Shown piece after piece: positions 48,577-63,719 of a DNA stretch of 64,000 bases; within the stretch, counting starts at the first letter, position 1, and every line of letters begins with the position of its first letter. Made by a program: the position numbers and the translations under genes. The stretch comes from Puffinus mauretanicus (Eukaryota > Chordata > Aves > Procellariiformes > Procellariidae). The stretch is from assembly GCA_023333565.1 (NCBI GenBank), contig JAJKFH010003438.1:82624-146623 (forward strand), in the 5' to 3' direction. Under the pieces are notes generated by a model. That model ran no database searches, was not told the origin of the DNA, and saw only the letters and a program-made list of their open reading frames with translations.

Positions 48577-48580
48577 TAGC
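48577..48580. other. Right target-site duplication (TAGC)
   Basis: TAGC matches 41926-41929. Confidence 0.75.
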
Positions 48581-50103
48581 ATTTTCATTTAGCAGCAGTA
48601 CTTTATGTCAAATGAGAATAAATCCCATGGAACTTGGGGTTTTGTGAGCTAAACAAACCTGATAAAACATTTTGTGTGAGAAATTCACCTGGATTTGCAA
48701 AATTATTCTTTAGTCATTTTTCATTTTCTTTTCAAAAGAGTACCGATCAATTATTTTTATAGTGAAGGAGTATGTATCAACAGAAAGAAAAAAAAATCAC
48801 AGGAAGATATTGTTCTATCCTATGGTTGAGCACTCAAAAACATCAGAACAAGAAGCCCAAAAGTCCTGGGCTGTGGATCAAAATCTGACTGTTCATCCTG
48901 GCCTTCAGGCCACTATATCATAAAAACTCTTCATGTACTCCTTTACCTCTTTACATGTTCTTCTCTAGACCTTATGCTCCACCAAGGGTGATAATTCTAT
49001 GAAATTAATACTTTATGCATTTCCTACACAGACACTAATTTCAGTTTCTTTCATGATTCTCCTATGTCTTTTGTACTGTGACTAAGCTGGTTCACTAAGT
49101 CACTGTTTTTGCCTTCTCCAAATCCACTCTAAAATCTCATTTATGCTTTGTTGCTCATAAGAGCAGAAAGAAAAAATAATTAATCCCATTGATAAATAAG
49201 CAGTAGTTAAACATGTACAGTGTGCATATGCCTCAGCTAGCAGGCAGGTAATACTGCTGTCATCATTTCCCTCTGTATTCTTTTCCTCTTCCTCCTTTGG
49301 TGAGGTGATAAATAATAAACTGAGTTTTGCAGTGAACAATCTTTTGCAATGAACTGAAGTGCAACTCACAGAGTGTACTGCAAACTGAAGCAAATGATGG
49401 ATTCAACATCATATTGGAACTCTCCCAACTCAGACCAGCAGCAGGCACACTGTCTCGTTATTACTGCAATGGTATTTTGCTAGTCCATATACTGTTGTTA
49501 ATCAAGGACTTCTAAAAAACCCCTCTTTCCTTTGTTATTATTGCTGCTTTTACAATGGATCTAGGGTGGTCCAAAGCTGCAGTAAATATCAAACCCCAAT
49601 TGTGGAAGGTGTTGTTATGAGAACTGGTTAAAACTGCTGATTAAATTCAAGATGAAATGCACATCTCCTTTTGTTTAAAAAATACCATTTGGTTGTTCAA
49701 TACAAAGCTGAAAATTTCAAAATGTGGGTATCATAAAAACTCTTTTTCAGTGTGACTCTTCAATTTTAACAAAAAATAAATAAACAGGCAACATTAGTGT
49801 TTAACCTGATGTAACAACGAAAGACTGTTGGCTAATCCAGCCCATAAAATTATAATAGTGTAAAACATAATAAATTGAGCATCAAATGGGGCAAAGATGG
49901 AATAGAAGGCCTGAGTTTCTAATTGCTACCATACAGTGGAACATACCTTGGTCACCTTCTGATTTACAAGCTAGCAACAAAGCAATTTCAGACCTATATG
50001 CATATTTCTAATTCATTCTTGGCAAGCTCACTTTCATATCTGCCAGATGCTCTCCATTTTGCAGTAGCAATCTGAATCTCTTGTCTGTTATAATATTTCC
50101 TGC

Positions 50104-50152
50104 CATGCTAAACATATCCATTCATGCTAAACATATCCATTCATGCTAAACA
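50104..50152. repeat. 19-bp tandem repeat, 2.6 copies
   Basis: The unit CATGCTAAACATATCCATT starts at 50104, 50123 and 50142. The copies are identical until the third breaks off, suggesting a recent expansion. Confidence 0.9.
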
Positions 50153-53100
50153 TCTATATGCTTGTTGATGTGCAAGCGAGCAATCCAACACGCTAAACTG
50201 GCAAGATCAGACCAGCAGAAAGTTTTTATAACAGGTTTTCAGATGGACAGTTTCCGATTTCTCTAAGTAGCTCATCAAGGTAGAAATGCACCACTGCAGG
50301 CAGCAATTGCTTTGCCTTTAGCTGAATTGGTGCAGTAGCATTTTGTGCCAGATTTCTCCAGAGGTTCATGCTTTTGAAAGCTTGAGTCACGGTACTTCTG
50401 CCATTGCCACTGCTGGGAAAAGCTAAGCAGAGCGAGAAGTGGAAATTGTTGGAGCAGCTGCCACCTGTGCTATATACGATTGAACGGAAGCTGCTGTCAT
50501 GTCAATTTTCTGTGCTTTTATATGCCAGGAAACCCATACTAACCCAACCCATCATGTATTTTTTTCAATGTCACACAGGAGTTGCAGCCCCTGGGCCTTT
50601 GTTAGTGTTCCAGGGTCCCAGTGCAAGAAGATCTTTATATCCCAGTAAAAATTTGCAGTGGTGGTAGCTTTCACTGTAGTTTTCTGAGGCAGAAGGAAAA
50701 TAAGGTGGAAAACAGAAAAGTTAGAAAAACTTGACTGAGCCAGGTTTTTTAGTATTATGGATCACATCCTTGACTGAAGTAATTTAGGAAGGCTTAGCAG
50801 CGTCCATTCGTGAATGGTAACAGTTAGGTCTTTCAACAGAACTGATTTCTAAAGATTATGTCTTATGTAGCCCATCTGCCATTATGCCCAAACTCTTGAA
50901 ATATTTTAAAATATATTGTTTTCCAAAGTATTAAAAGGGCTGCTCACAGGTAGCTTTTGTTTAGAAATTTTATCATGCCATTTAACTAGTAGCTCAGGTT
51001 GCTAACTTTAAGCGACCCTGCTTGAAAATCATGACTTACTGAGGGCTGATTCCTGCTGCAGAAAGTGAACCATGAGAGGAATTTTCTGCTTCCTGATTCA
51101 TATTGACACCTGCCTGTAGTTATTATATCAACATATATGGAGCCAGGTGAAAGCCCCCTGATGAACTTTTATATGTGCTGCCTTAAAACACCTTAATTTC
51201 CAGATTTCTGTTAAATGTAAGCAACAATGTACTCGATATCTGCCCATAGCAATGTTTGGCTAAATAACGATCACCATGTGTATTTCATTGTCATCTCTAG
51301 AAAGGACACAAACTAACCTCCTAATGGAGAACAAATACAGAGGCAGGAATAAAGTGCAACTCAAGTGGGGATGACTGCTAGAAAAAGACCTTAAATACGA
51401 AATATTATTATAAATATGCCAAACTGCTGGATTCTGATAGTCTAGCTGGTATGAAACACACATCAGAATCTGGAGGCTTCTCTTTGTATATAGGAGCTAG
51501 GTTTCCTACACTTTCACAGTGTAAGTGGATGTACAGTAAAAAATAAAGTGGCAATATTTTTCTAAAAAATCTCGGATTTTATCATCATTCAGAAGATCAT
51601 AAGGGATTAGGAGGATGAACTGAAATAAAAATTGACTCTAAAAATTATTTGGTGTGAAAGAATAACAGAAAGGAAATTTTGAAACCATATTGGGGTCACT
51701 GTTTTCCATGAAGAAAGCAATATTAAGACAACCATCAAATCAAGATATTCTGCATCAACTTATTCCATTTCAATATTCTATCTCTTGTTATTGATTGAGA
51801 ATACACTTTTCATTTTTAAGTTTTCGGTTTTAAGTTTTCAGTTTTCTACTATTAGCATGATACCGCTCTATAATCACAACAATAAGTATTATGTATGTGC
51901 CATGCTGGGATATGGTCATTTCTCAGCTGGTTGAAGCAATATCCCAGCAAGGCACACAGAATATCTTATTCCTTAGTGTTATAAGTACTTTTTATTTGCC
52001 ATTAGGAAACAATTCCATGTTTTGTTGATATGAATATTAAGGACTGATGCTAACTTTTGGTCAGAACACTTGTATGAATGCCAGCATTTTTGTGGGTGTT
52101 TTTTTTCCCTTCTCTCAGATTTTGGTAATTTTCTTTTCTTCTTACTCAGGGATTTAATTCATCTGGAATGCACATAGAATTTTTACACCAAAAGAAATTA
52201 ATTTTGTGAACATGCAAAGCTGAAATTTTTGGGAATTTGGTGCTGACACTGACTTTTTGTGTATCTTTGAAAGCAGTCTTCCTTAGGCTTCATGTGACCT
52301 ATTACCAGAACTTGTCCAAAACACAAGGTTGAGTTTAGAACCCAGCTGGACAAGATCACATTCTCCAGGTCCTTCTGGGAAAAAGCAAGATGCAGGAACT
52401 CAAAGACAGAGTTCTTTTATCTGTCGGGTCTTTAGGCATTACCTCAAGACGCCTTAGTAAGTACTATGTCCATACTTTTCCAGTGTTGCAGGTGTGCAAA
52501 TTCTGTTTTCCTAGCAATATATGTAAATAATCTTGTAGCAAAAATGTCTGCCTGGCACAAGAGTAAAGAAATAAGCCCTAACTTTTTTGACCTTCAAGAA
52601 AATCTACAGGCTCTTTAATTTTCATATGGTCTGTTGTGCTTGGACAGTTGGAGGACATACCTAAACCACTAACACATACTTTCACTACTGCTAGTCAGAC
52701 AGACTTCGTACTCTCATGTTGCAGCATTTGAGATCTCCTGCTTAGATACTATGCACAGTTTTATTAAATACTTGTAATATTACTAAATAAGTCTTTTCTA
52801 CTTTCTTTTACTCAGCTGACATGGATTATCTGTTTTCCTCTTAATACAGAATTCTATTTTCCTGCCTTCATTGTGTTGTTGATAACATTATTTAACAAAA
52901 CATCTTACAGAACACTCACTTGAGCACTGCAGCTTGGCAAATGGTAAACGGTTTGTAGGAGTGAAAATCTTACAACACCATTTCAAGAACTGAACAATTT
53001 GAGAAGCATTAGCACAAGTGAATAAAGATGAAAGACTATTTAATAAACACTAATACTTTACTTTTTAAAACTCTCTCACAAAGACCCCTGTGTAAGGTTT

Positions 53101-56100
53101 ATTTTCTTAAAAAGAAAAAAAAAAGTAAAAGTGTTTTTAGCCAGTTATTTTACCAACTGTAAATTAGAAAAATAGCACCCTTCCATGAAATGCAGAACTC
53201 TTCAGCCCTTTCAGGCAGTAAATAACAGTTTGTATTGTGCTATCTGGAAAAATAAAATATTATGCTTTCAGATTTTTGTATTCAGCTGCAGATTTGCACT
53301 GGGTTTAATGCCTCTTTATTTTCCATGTAAATGGATTTTCAAAATTGTTTCTGTGGAAAAGTGAAGGTATTTTTTTTTCCATTTTTCCACTTAATGTCAT
53401 TGAGCTGACATTTGAGTGAATTATGAAAAATCAAGAACCTGAAAGCTATGGCCCTGCTGAAGTCCATTGTATAGTCAGAAGCAATTTATGCAGAACAATG
53501 AGAGAAAACCCAATAGATCTGGAAATGTGCACAGAGAAAGCAGCAGTACTTTGTTATATTAATAATTTAGTTCTCATTTTCATCTTAATTCTTCATATTT
53601 TGTTGGGTTTTGCCCTCTTACAGAAGCAGCCACAGCATGAAAAATACCCACTAACACTAACGTTTTCAGATATTTTCCACTATACTTCTGCCTGAGTTTC
53701 CAGGAGTTTGTTACAGCAGAAAGTTCAAGCCATTCTCTCATGTTCAATTTTAGAATGGCAGTGACTAAGCATGTCTTTGCTATTAAGAGAAGACAAGAGA
53801 AACAACAGGTCCAGTTCAGCCAAAATATTCAGTTCCTAATTCTTACTTATGACTTTAATTCCCACTGAAATCAACAACAGCTGGACATGGAAAAATCTTT
53901 GTGAACTGGGGTCTTTGGTGCCTTATTTACGTAAGCAGACACAGCTACCATAGACTTTGTAGTAAAAAGGTTGTGGCTATTAGAATCTGCCTCTTGAAAG
54001 AACTAATGTTTACTGATTTTGTGCTATTATATTATAATATAGTAAAGGCCTGAAAAAAAGGAACAATTAAAGCTGTTACTAGCAACCAAAACCTCAATCA
54101 CTTGATTTCTGCTGGAGGAAAAGGTCTGGTTTTTTAATTGTCTGTGTATAAAGTCAGTCATACATATTGATTCTTTTTGGATTTGATATTTTTAAAAAAG
54201 GAAGCAAAATTTTCTTCTGAATTGCAAGCATGATGAGTCAAATGTATGCCTATAGCACTGGCTTTCTCTATGAACCAAAATCACCTATAACCACATGAAA
54301 CAGAAAAAGAGGAAAACAGTGGATTCCTCAGCCACTTGGATACTTGCAATTTCTGCAAACAACAGGCTGTCTTGTCCTGTTGGAGTGCTTCAGAAGTGTC
54401 TCAGTCTGGGCAATGCCAAAGACTATTGTACTGTGCAAGGGTCAGAATGAGACTGCTGGAGGCTAACAGGGAAACACACAACAAGGACAACGATCAAGTT
54501 TCAAGATTTCTAATCCACATTCCAGGGGAATCTGTCACTGCTAATTTTGCAGTGCCTGCTCTGTCATATAATTCATTTCATTTCACAACTCACAACCAAG
54601 TCCCAGAGGCTGCTTAGCTTGTATCTTGGACATATGTCTAGTGGAGTGAGGCAGAGAGAACATTGGTCATGTACAAGTTCATAAAGTTCTCATTCTGATA
54701 TTGCTTTCCTGCGTGACAACTGAAAGTATGTTTATAGTTTCATCTTGAAGGTGACAGTAGGACCAGAATGTTTTGGCACCTGAGGGAGACTGCAATTTTC
54801 AGTCACCAGAAACCATTCCAAATTTATTTATTTTTGCTTCTCTCTTGGATTTTGCTCTACAACTTTGAAGGTCTGCAGTCATCCACTAGTCATATGGTAA
54901 AATAATTTCAGTGTCTTCAGAATAGTTTTTTTTCACTGTGGTAATGAATGTGGCTGAAGAAAAGAAAGAATTTGCAAATAGTGCAAGTGGAAAAGCAAGC
55001 ACTGAATGTACCACCACAAAAATCAAGCAGACTAGTTAAGAAAGCTTCTGGAATGTTGGAAATGACCATCAAAATCTTGTAAAAGTGCTCCAAAGCATCA
55101 TACTGGGAAACCAAAGAGAAAAAATAATTTCTTTTAGCCTATGTAAATCCTGAGTATCTTCTTGGTGCTTTCAAGACTCAGCCTTGTGATATCTCAGCAC
55201 TGTGCTAACTAAAATTTCCTGAGATTTTACAAACTGATTTGTCACATTTCTTAAAAATTCTTTGGGAGTGACAGGTTTAATCTCCCAAGAACAAATGAGG
55301 AGGTTGCGGAGTTCTTTGAGGAAAAGCTTTGGTAATTCTACTTTTTTGGCTTGAGGGAAAGTCTGAGAACAGCTTATTTTAGGAAGCATGATAAGTGTCC
55401 CTACCTCAGTATCCAGCAGTTAAAGCAGTAATAAAGTTCCTTTCATAGCTAGAAACTTTAAATTAATTCCTCAAAGAGCTGAGCACAAAGAACTTCAGAG
55501 AAGCACTTCTTGTCACTGTCCATCTGGATCTCAGATCAGCAAACATCTCCGGCTAGTGGCTATGATCTCATTAGAATACAACATGAAAAATGGCCTCAGA
55601 AATAGGTAACTCTAGAAATTATTAGCCTTTGTCATGTAGAGAAAATATTATGCATCATATAATACTCATGACACTCTCCTCACAAACATTCCCAGCTTTT
55701 AGGGATGTTTTCCTGTAAAGACGAAGGGAATCAAAGTAAAGATTCCCAGGTCTTTTCAACTAAAGGAGACAGAAAAGAACAAAGAAAGAGTGTCATGTTT
55801 GTTAACCCTGCCAGAGAGCAACAACCATTTCTTTTCAGTGTAAACTGAGAAACCACCATCTGTGCCACTTCAAGACACAATTATTAAAATACCGTCTCTG
55901 ATACTGTCTTCTGTTTTTGGTTCAGAAACGCAGGCTGGCACAGAAAGCAGAGTCCGCCTACAGCTGCTTTTAGTTCCATTAGCTGCAACCCAAAGATCCT
56001 CTGCAATTCATAAACGCTGGCCATTGCTCTTCAAGGTGAATTTCAGGTGCTGGTATCTGAGATGCTGTGTACACACCCTGTAACATGTTGCAGTGACTAT

Positions 56101-57691
56101 GGTAAGTCAGTATAATATACCTTCAGGGAATGTAAATAAATGAATACTTTGGTTTTAATTATTTGAGTTTTGCCTTCTAAAATTCCTCCAATGCTATGTT
56201 ATTTAGAAAGAAGGAAGTAGAAACAGAGTCTAATAAAATACAAAAATAATAAAAGACAACTTCTAAATAGTTCATTGTAATCTCATATTCTGTTTAGTTC
56301 TGTGATGTATTACAGTCAGCACTGCAGGTTTTGTATAGACGTTTATACATTATATTCATTAGTGGTGTAAAAATTGACAAGCTATGTCAAGTCCCTCTAA
56401 TCAGTGAGATGATTTATAATGGGTAGATATGCAAAGAATTAGTAGATATCTATCCTCAATTCTGTACTGTTAACTGTATTTTGAACTAGAAAGTGAGCCC
56501 TCTGCCACATTTTTATTTTTCTTTTAATGAATTCTTGGTTTTCCAAGACTGTGTTCTTATGTTCTGCTGAAAGTATAATCATCTTGTCTTTAAAGCAAAG
56601 CAATAATTAACAGCAAACAACTAATACTACCCTGAAACTTGGTTTTGGTTCTTATCAGATCTCCTAACAGAAGGTTTATGAGCTGAAAAATGAAATGCCT
56701 TTTGCAGACAACATAAAAGCTACACTAGCTCATAAATCCCATGAAGGTAAGCACTGCTGGAGTAATATGCTGTACACAGCACTGGGCATCCATCACAAAC
56801 ACCTATGGAGCACAGCAATCAGAAAATGGATCCAAAAAACCTGCTGTCAATATGGCTGTCTGGACATCCCTGGCGTTTTCTCTAGGGAATGAGTTCATGC
56901 TACTATTGCATGTGTCTCAGTCAGTAAGATAGAGCTCAGACCATAACTTTTAAGTCAGACTAAATTCTTAGTCACTAGGGTATTAACTGTTTTTCACTGA
57001 GTTTTCTGTATTTTATGAAATAAAACATTCAAACAGTATACTTGGAAAATTTCATAGTAGGAATGTAAATGCCTCAAGATCAAAAGTCTTGATATTTTGT
57101 CATTTAAATAGCTCTGTAAGATATATTTTTAATGTGAAAATACCTCTGTAATTTATTGTTAGAACTCTATATGCTTCTGAAGCATAAGCACTTTTTCTTC
57201 TGTTGATATTCACTCGTGATTGTAATTTTTAATGTATTTATTTTGCAGACAAAATGAGACCTGAATCTGATTTTGTTTTGCTGACACACCCTTAATGGGT
57301 TGTACTGGAGTTAAGAAAACATGTATTTAGTGGTTTAGGGAAAAATCTGGAAAAGAAGGCTTATTATTGGTGTTACTAGTTCTTTTTCATCAAGCATATT
57401 CTTGATATATACATACAGGGCAAAAAAGTTCATTTAACAATTACCAGATTGACACTATAAAGCACTGAAGTATATTCTCCAGGAAAAACTAAATCTTTTA
57501 AATGAGCTGAAGTAGTTTTACAACAATCTTCTACCTCAGAAACCATCAGAGTGTCTGATTTCCTGGAGAAATTGTGGTTTCTGGCAAAGCAGTTGAAAAA
57601 AAGGCTTCCCAAAGAGAAATGGAAATGAAAATTCATAAAAAAAGAATACCACAGAGGGTTCCATGGCATAATTTTTTAAATCTAGTGGGTT

Positions 57692-57696
57692 AAAGA

Positions 57697-57729
<33 letters not shown>

Positions 57730-57739
57730 GAAAAAAAAA
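57692..57739. repeat. A-rich (AAAAG)n-like tract
   Basis: Long A runs with AAAAG interruptions. The minus-strand open frame ending in a Phe-rich tail here is a composition artefact. Confidence 0.8.
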
Positions 57740-60700
57740 GTATTTATTCTTGGAAATCTTTTTAAAATATGATTTACATGGCTATATTTCTCATGGCAAA
57801 GAATGTTCTCACCATATGACTCTTGAAAGTGTTTGAGGGTACTGTATCCTGAAGACAGAAGGATGTCAGGAAGTACTACAGCTATCTCCTTCCTTCCCAT
57901 CCATTCGTATAAACAGCCATATGACCCAGATCCAGACTCTAGGAAAGTCAGGAGGAGCCCTTCAATAGACCAAAAAAGGCTTTGAATCATGTGTTATCTC
58001 ACTAAATCAGAAGTGAGATAGCACTCAGCAGAGGAAAGAAAGTATATGAATCACCTAGTAAATAGATGTTGAAAGGTTTTCACTCATTAGCTATTATGCC
58101 AATTTCTAAAAAGTAAAAATAAAGCCCTAAAACATGAATTTCCTTCTCCTCAATTAAACACAACAATCATCTTGCTACAATAATCCTCAGTATGCTTGTT
58201 ACCAGCATAAATGTAATTCTCTTCCTAAATTTTGAGAGCTAACAAATTTCTGAAATCTAACCACAGCCTCACCACATTGTGGTGTTTCCTTTTATCACTT
58301 CCAAATTTGCAAACTGTTGTTTTGAACAAAACTACTCACCTAATTAGTCATGTCTATTTATGATTGCTGTGACATCCTACCCTCTCCGAGTTCTATCACT
58401 GTATCAACAAAGTCTACATATTCATTTTTCCTTGCCACAGCTCAACCTTTTCCCTTGCAACTGTTCTTTTGATGACTTTTGTATAGCTGGAGTTCTAGAG
58501 GCTCTTATTGTCCTTAGTTGTACTGTCTTCCCCTCAGTTGTATGCTATCTTTTGCATGTTATTATCAGTGCTGCAATCCAAAATATATTCTCGGTTTTAT
58601 TGATGTCATATCAGAATAATTACTTATGATATTCTCTGATTGATCTAAAATCTTGTGTCAAGCATTTTGCAGTTTTCTGTTAAATAGTTCTGTTCTAGAT
58701 TTTCTGCTGATGGACATTTTTAATGTATCACCACTAGAAAATGTTTTGTTGTGTTTTGGTTTTTTTAATTCATACTCTATTAGTGTTGAACTGAAAAATT
58801 TCATCCTTACCTATTCATTCCTCCAGTTCATGTGAATCATCATAATATATAACTTCACCTTTCTTTAGAAACCAGATCTGGTTGAAAAACAAAGTCCCAT
58901 ATTCCTTCCTGCAGCTCACTGATCTACAGAGTGAGCAACACTATCCTGCTAATGATTTCTACAGCCCTACTTTTCACCTCAGCCAATATCCCTTCCACCC
59001 ATTTCAAGTCCCCTGGTTTCTTTCTGGCACTAGTAAATTTCTTTGACCTTAGACATGCTTTTAGAGACCTTAGAAGTCAACAAAATTCATTCCAAAATCC
59101 AGGATTGTTTTTCTGTTTGGCTGAATATTCAATTGTCTTTAAAATATTCAATGAACTCCATTTGTGTATTTGGTAAGTATTATCTATTTCTGGTGAACTT
59201 ATGTTTCTAATTAAAAGCCAAATTTTCTTTTTCATTTTTACCTTACCTCTTTCCCTACTTAGACAGTCAAGTTTAGAGATTTACTGTGTCCCAGGTTTTT
59301 GCCAGATTACCTGTCAAAAGGCATTGTACTAGCATTGTTTTACCATTTCTCATGTGTTCAAAGATTATAGCCTCATTTGACTTTTCTTTGTGTCTTAAAG
59401 ATTTTTTTTCTATGATTTGCTAAGGTTCTGTTGCATTTTCTAGAATTCTACTATAGATATTGCTTCTTCAAGGTCCTCCTCAATGTTTCTATTATTTCTG
59501 GTGAGATATCAATTGCACAATATGTCTTTATTTCATAGGTGATACAGTTTATAAAAAATAAATATTTCTTTTTGACCTTTGTTTCTTTCCTTATCTTTTG
59601 TCTCCTTACAGCAAACACTGTCTTAAGAATTTATTATATTCAAATCTATTGCTTCTGTTCGTAAACTTTGCTGGTAGTCTCTCTTTGCAGATAAAGCTGT
59701 TTTTATCTTAGCTATACTTTAAACTCTCAACTCATTTTAATATTTTTAATATTATCTTCTATGCTTTTTTTTTTCCAGTTCAAGTTGCTGAAGGCTGTGT
59801 CCTAAAGAGCTGACAAATATTTAAACAAAGTTTAAATTGACAGAAACTTTAAGCATGCAAGTGCCTCTGAAATCACTAGGGTTGTAGGTGTCAACATGGT
59901 ATCTAAATATCTTAATGGGTCTGACTTTTGGTTTTGACTTGGTTTTAGAAACATGTTACTGCTTTATGACTCCATCTTTATTATTTTCAGAAGTGTAACA
60001 CTTTGAATCAGATTATTGTTTCTTCAGAATACCTGAAATCCATGGTGTTATCAAGTTTCTTCATCACAAGCTCCAAAAGAGAGGCATCAATCTATTAAAC
60101 AGTAGTAACAGTTAAAACCTTCTTAGTTGTATACTCCTCAGGAAATCTATTTCTTCTACAGTGTAAATTATTCTGTCACCATTTGCATCCTGACAATGAA
60201 AATTTGTGCCCGAATTAAACTGGGTTAATTTAACTGGTCTGGGTATCATACCCATTTAAATACTTTAAAAATGATCTGGGAATGCTTACAACTAGTTTGC
60301 ATCTAAACGGTTTCAATCTTCAGCTCACTTGATTAGAAATAGCACACATCATTTCATAAGAAACAGTTAACATCCAGCAAACACAGGTGTTATGGCCTAA
60401 ATTAACTGTGTCTGCAATGAGATGCAGAGAGCAGAGATACACACACAAATCAGAATTTGTAAGTAAAACTCAGAAAAAAACAAAGTTTGGACTGAATATA
60501 AAACAGCTCAAATCTTTAAGTAAACCTTTCTAATTCAACACATCTGGAGCTATATTCTCCAAGTATATTGAAATGGACATTCTCTTGAATGTCACCATAC
60601 AGAAGTATAGATATGTATTTTTTATATAGTTAAAACTGCAGTGTAAGTTTCTCCATGGCAAAGGCTAAATCATTTAATATTTTGTTCAGTAGCTAAAGAA

Positions 60701-63700
60701 CACATTTATTTGTATTCCCAGGGAGTTTATTGTGGGTTGTTTTGGTTTTGTTTTTCCTGTTTGGTCACAGTCAAAAACTATTCCATCAGAAGTTTGGTCT
60801 TCACACACAGAAAAACATTATCTAAGGCCCAGATCCTCGAAGGTGACTGAATGAAAAACTGAAAACAATGATCATTAGATTAATAAAATCAGTTGGGTTT
60901 GGATCTGAGTCACAATGCATAGTACTTCAGTATCTTACTGTACCTTACATCCTAAGGGTATTTTTATATTTACACTTTTGTTCTGTTTTGCCTTTTGCCT
61001 TCAACTACTTTTTATTTCATTGGCTAATAAAGCTCAAAAAGATTTCCTAATTACTGCACCCCAAATAATTGCTTCAGCTGCATTATCAGTCCTACTAAGA
61101 CCCTTGTCACTATTTTCCTCCTGCTGGGTACTGTGAATGTTACATTAAACTGTCACACCAAAAATCCGTTTTCAAGTCTCCTGTCTCTTGCAGTATCCAC
61201 CAGGTATTTAGGGGGACAATACGGGAAACAGTGACAACAGCTCTTCCAGCTCCAGTAACTAGAGATGTAGACCCAAGAATTACACCGATGACTGTCATGT
61301 TAGAGGTCACTAATGAAGCTAACTTTTGTAAACCAGTTATATTTGGTCACAACAGTATTCTGGGGCAATCAATAATTATACATTACTGTGAAAAAGCATT
61401 TCTTTCTGTCTCACAGGCAGCCGTTAGTTGACCTTAACTCTTTTACTGTCATACATCATAAAGTTATTCCATATATACTTTTTTCATAGTTTTTATATTT
61501 CTTATTCATGTCCTCTTTTTTATTCATATATCTTTTGAAAGGTCAGAAGCCCCAGTCAATGTATTTTGGTTTTCAGTTAACACTAACTCAAGAAAAGCTC
61601 AAAAATTATAGCTTGCATCACTTGCATCATCCAGAATTTCCTGCTCCCCACTTGTCTAATCTTTCCTGTCTGGAAGCCATTCCAAGGGGCAAGGAAAAAA
61701 AAAAAAAAGCAAGCAACGTAAAGACAAAAACCCTAAACTACTCCTGTAGTTGTTTTCCAACAAAACACTTTAAACCTGTTATTATTACAACTTTTATTCC
61801 AGAGTCTCAGGGACTCAGTTTATTAAACTATGATGTATACAGCTCTACAAGATGACGAATCCATGCAAACGATATATGAACGATAATAAAAGACAAAGGA
61901 AAATACCTCCTGTGAGAAGGTAGTTTAAGTAACTTACTTATTCAGTAGCATTCATGCGAAACAAATTAACCAGGCAGATGCTAAAAACAAAGGGTACTTA
62001 CAAGTGAGACAATACAAAATGCAGTGTCATGGATATTGCAGCATAAGTGCCACCTTTTTTCACGGTTTTTACTGCATGATTGAAACTAAGTTTACATAGA
62101 GCCATCAATTTAAGAATCTAGATCAATTTTCATTTGCATAAATAGACTCCAAGTAACCGAGAGCTAAATGCAAACAGTAGTATTGTCTGTAGTTTATCCT
62201 GTGATAAATAGGAGAAAAACAGTTTAATAGCAAAGGCTATAATTATCCACAGCTCTCAGTTTACAATTAGTTTTCTTTTATAGTTAAAGTCATAAATGCC
62301 AGCTTTAATCATGTGTTCAGGTTGAATTAGGCGCTGCCAATGCTGCAAGAGATCTAATCCTCTTTCTTTCCTTCTCATAATGAAATAATAATGCAAATTC
62401 ACCACATTGATGGGACGGCCCATGTGAATTTATTATAGGCTTGGAGAAGTCTCTTGAAAGGGATAAATTCTTTCTGGGTACAGACTTGAGGTAATTCAAA
62501 CCAGACAAGAAAAAAAATGGAGCTGTCATCAGAGGCCAAGATATGGAATGGATTTCATTTGTATGAATAGGTTTTTTAATAAGTATAACAGGGCTAAGCT
62601 CCAGCTTTGCTAAGGGAATATTATTGCTGTCATTTTCCAAATCTGGATGCACTAACTTTATTTGTGGGATGAAGATCAGCTCCAAATCTCATTTCTTGTT
62701 ACACTGAAGCTTGCAGTGGACAGAAAGATACTGCACAGTGGGCAGACCTAATGACCAGGTCTTCTAATTATTTGAGTTAAGACAAATGGAACAATTAGCT
62801 CCTCATAAAACCATTTGTGGTAGTCAGTGACACGTACCAACCTTTCCTGTAGAACAAACTCTACCTTTTAGTTAATGCTCAGGTTTTTATCAGGTAAGAT
62901 TTGTTGTCAATATGATAGAATATTTAATTATTTTAACTTCCAAGGGCCATATGAGCTAGTGAGAATATATAACACTACCTAAAAGGGTAATTGTTCTCGG
63001 TAAATAAACAGATCAAGAACATAGAGACTGAAACTAAAAATGACACAACACAGAAGTTTTAACCATGTGTTACATCACCGTAAAATACAGCCCAATTAGT
63101 GAAATAAAAAGATTTCCAAGCAAAAAAGAAAGTCCTAATTTCATTAAGCAACTGTCAGAAGTTTCGAGCTATCTCCATGGGGTTCACAGACATTACTACT
63201 ACCCTGCTTTATGAAACTACTGTTCTGGCCACAGCAGGCTGCCCGCATTACTAACACTAGGCTTCCAGTGAAAAGACAAGGCAAGAGCAATAGTAAAAAT
63301 TTAAAGAGACATGATAAAATGACCCCTTTCTTTTTACTTACTTATTTGTATGAATTATCCAAAGCATGTTTTCAAGTTTCTCAAACAGAAGAACCAATTT
63401 GCTCTGCAAAGATAATGAAAGCAGTCTTTCTCATGTCTTGCATACAAACAAATCTTCAACACAAAAATCAACTTTGCTCACAGTCTTTCCAAAACTTATA
63501 GTTATCTGGTTTAACAGCTATAAACATGGCCTTGTCAGATGAGCAAAATGAAACCAATGCCGAATGCTCTGTTACCTTTCTATGCAAAGTCATATAATAT
63601 TTTACTCCATATATTCTTTTTAATTTCATCTTCTGCTCAGTCTAGCATGCCTAAAAGTTTCCTCTTAATTTTGGTAGAATAGGAATGTATAGCATTTCTG

Positions 63701-63719
63701 CTGTATGGTGTCAGGCTCT

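Larger units (their letters stand above)
48581..63719. other. Unannotated AT-rich stretch, no gene recognised
   Basis: Only short open frames without recognisable motifs. An open segment of 170 bases at 52287-52456 lies between a moderate acceptor and GTAAGT but was rejected as an exon. Other content: a 19-bp tandem repeat (50104-50152), an A-rich tract (57692-57739) and an A-run near 61697. Confidence 0.55.

Noticed and set aside
52287..52456. Exon-like 170-bp open segment with TTCCTTAG acceptor and GTAAGT donor
   Set aside because: Its phase 0 start does not fit the phase 2 end of the candidate exon at 39181, the acceptor pyrimidine tract is poor, and the peptide looks non-biological.
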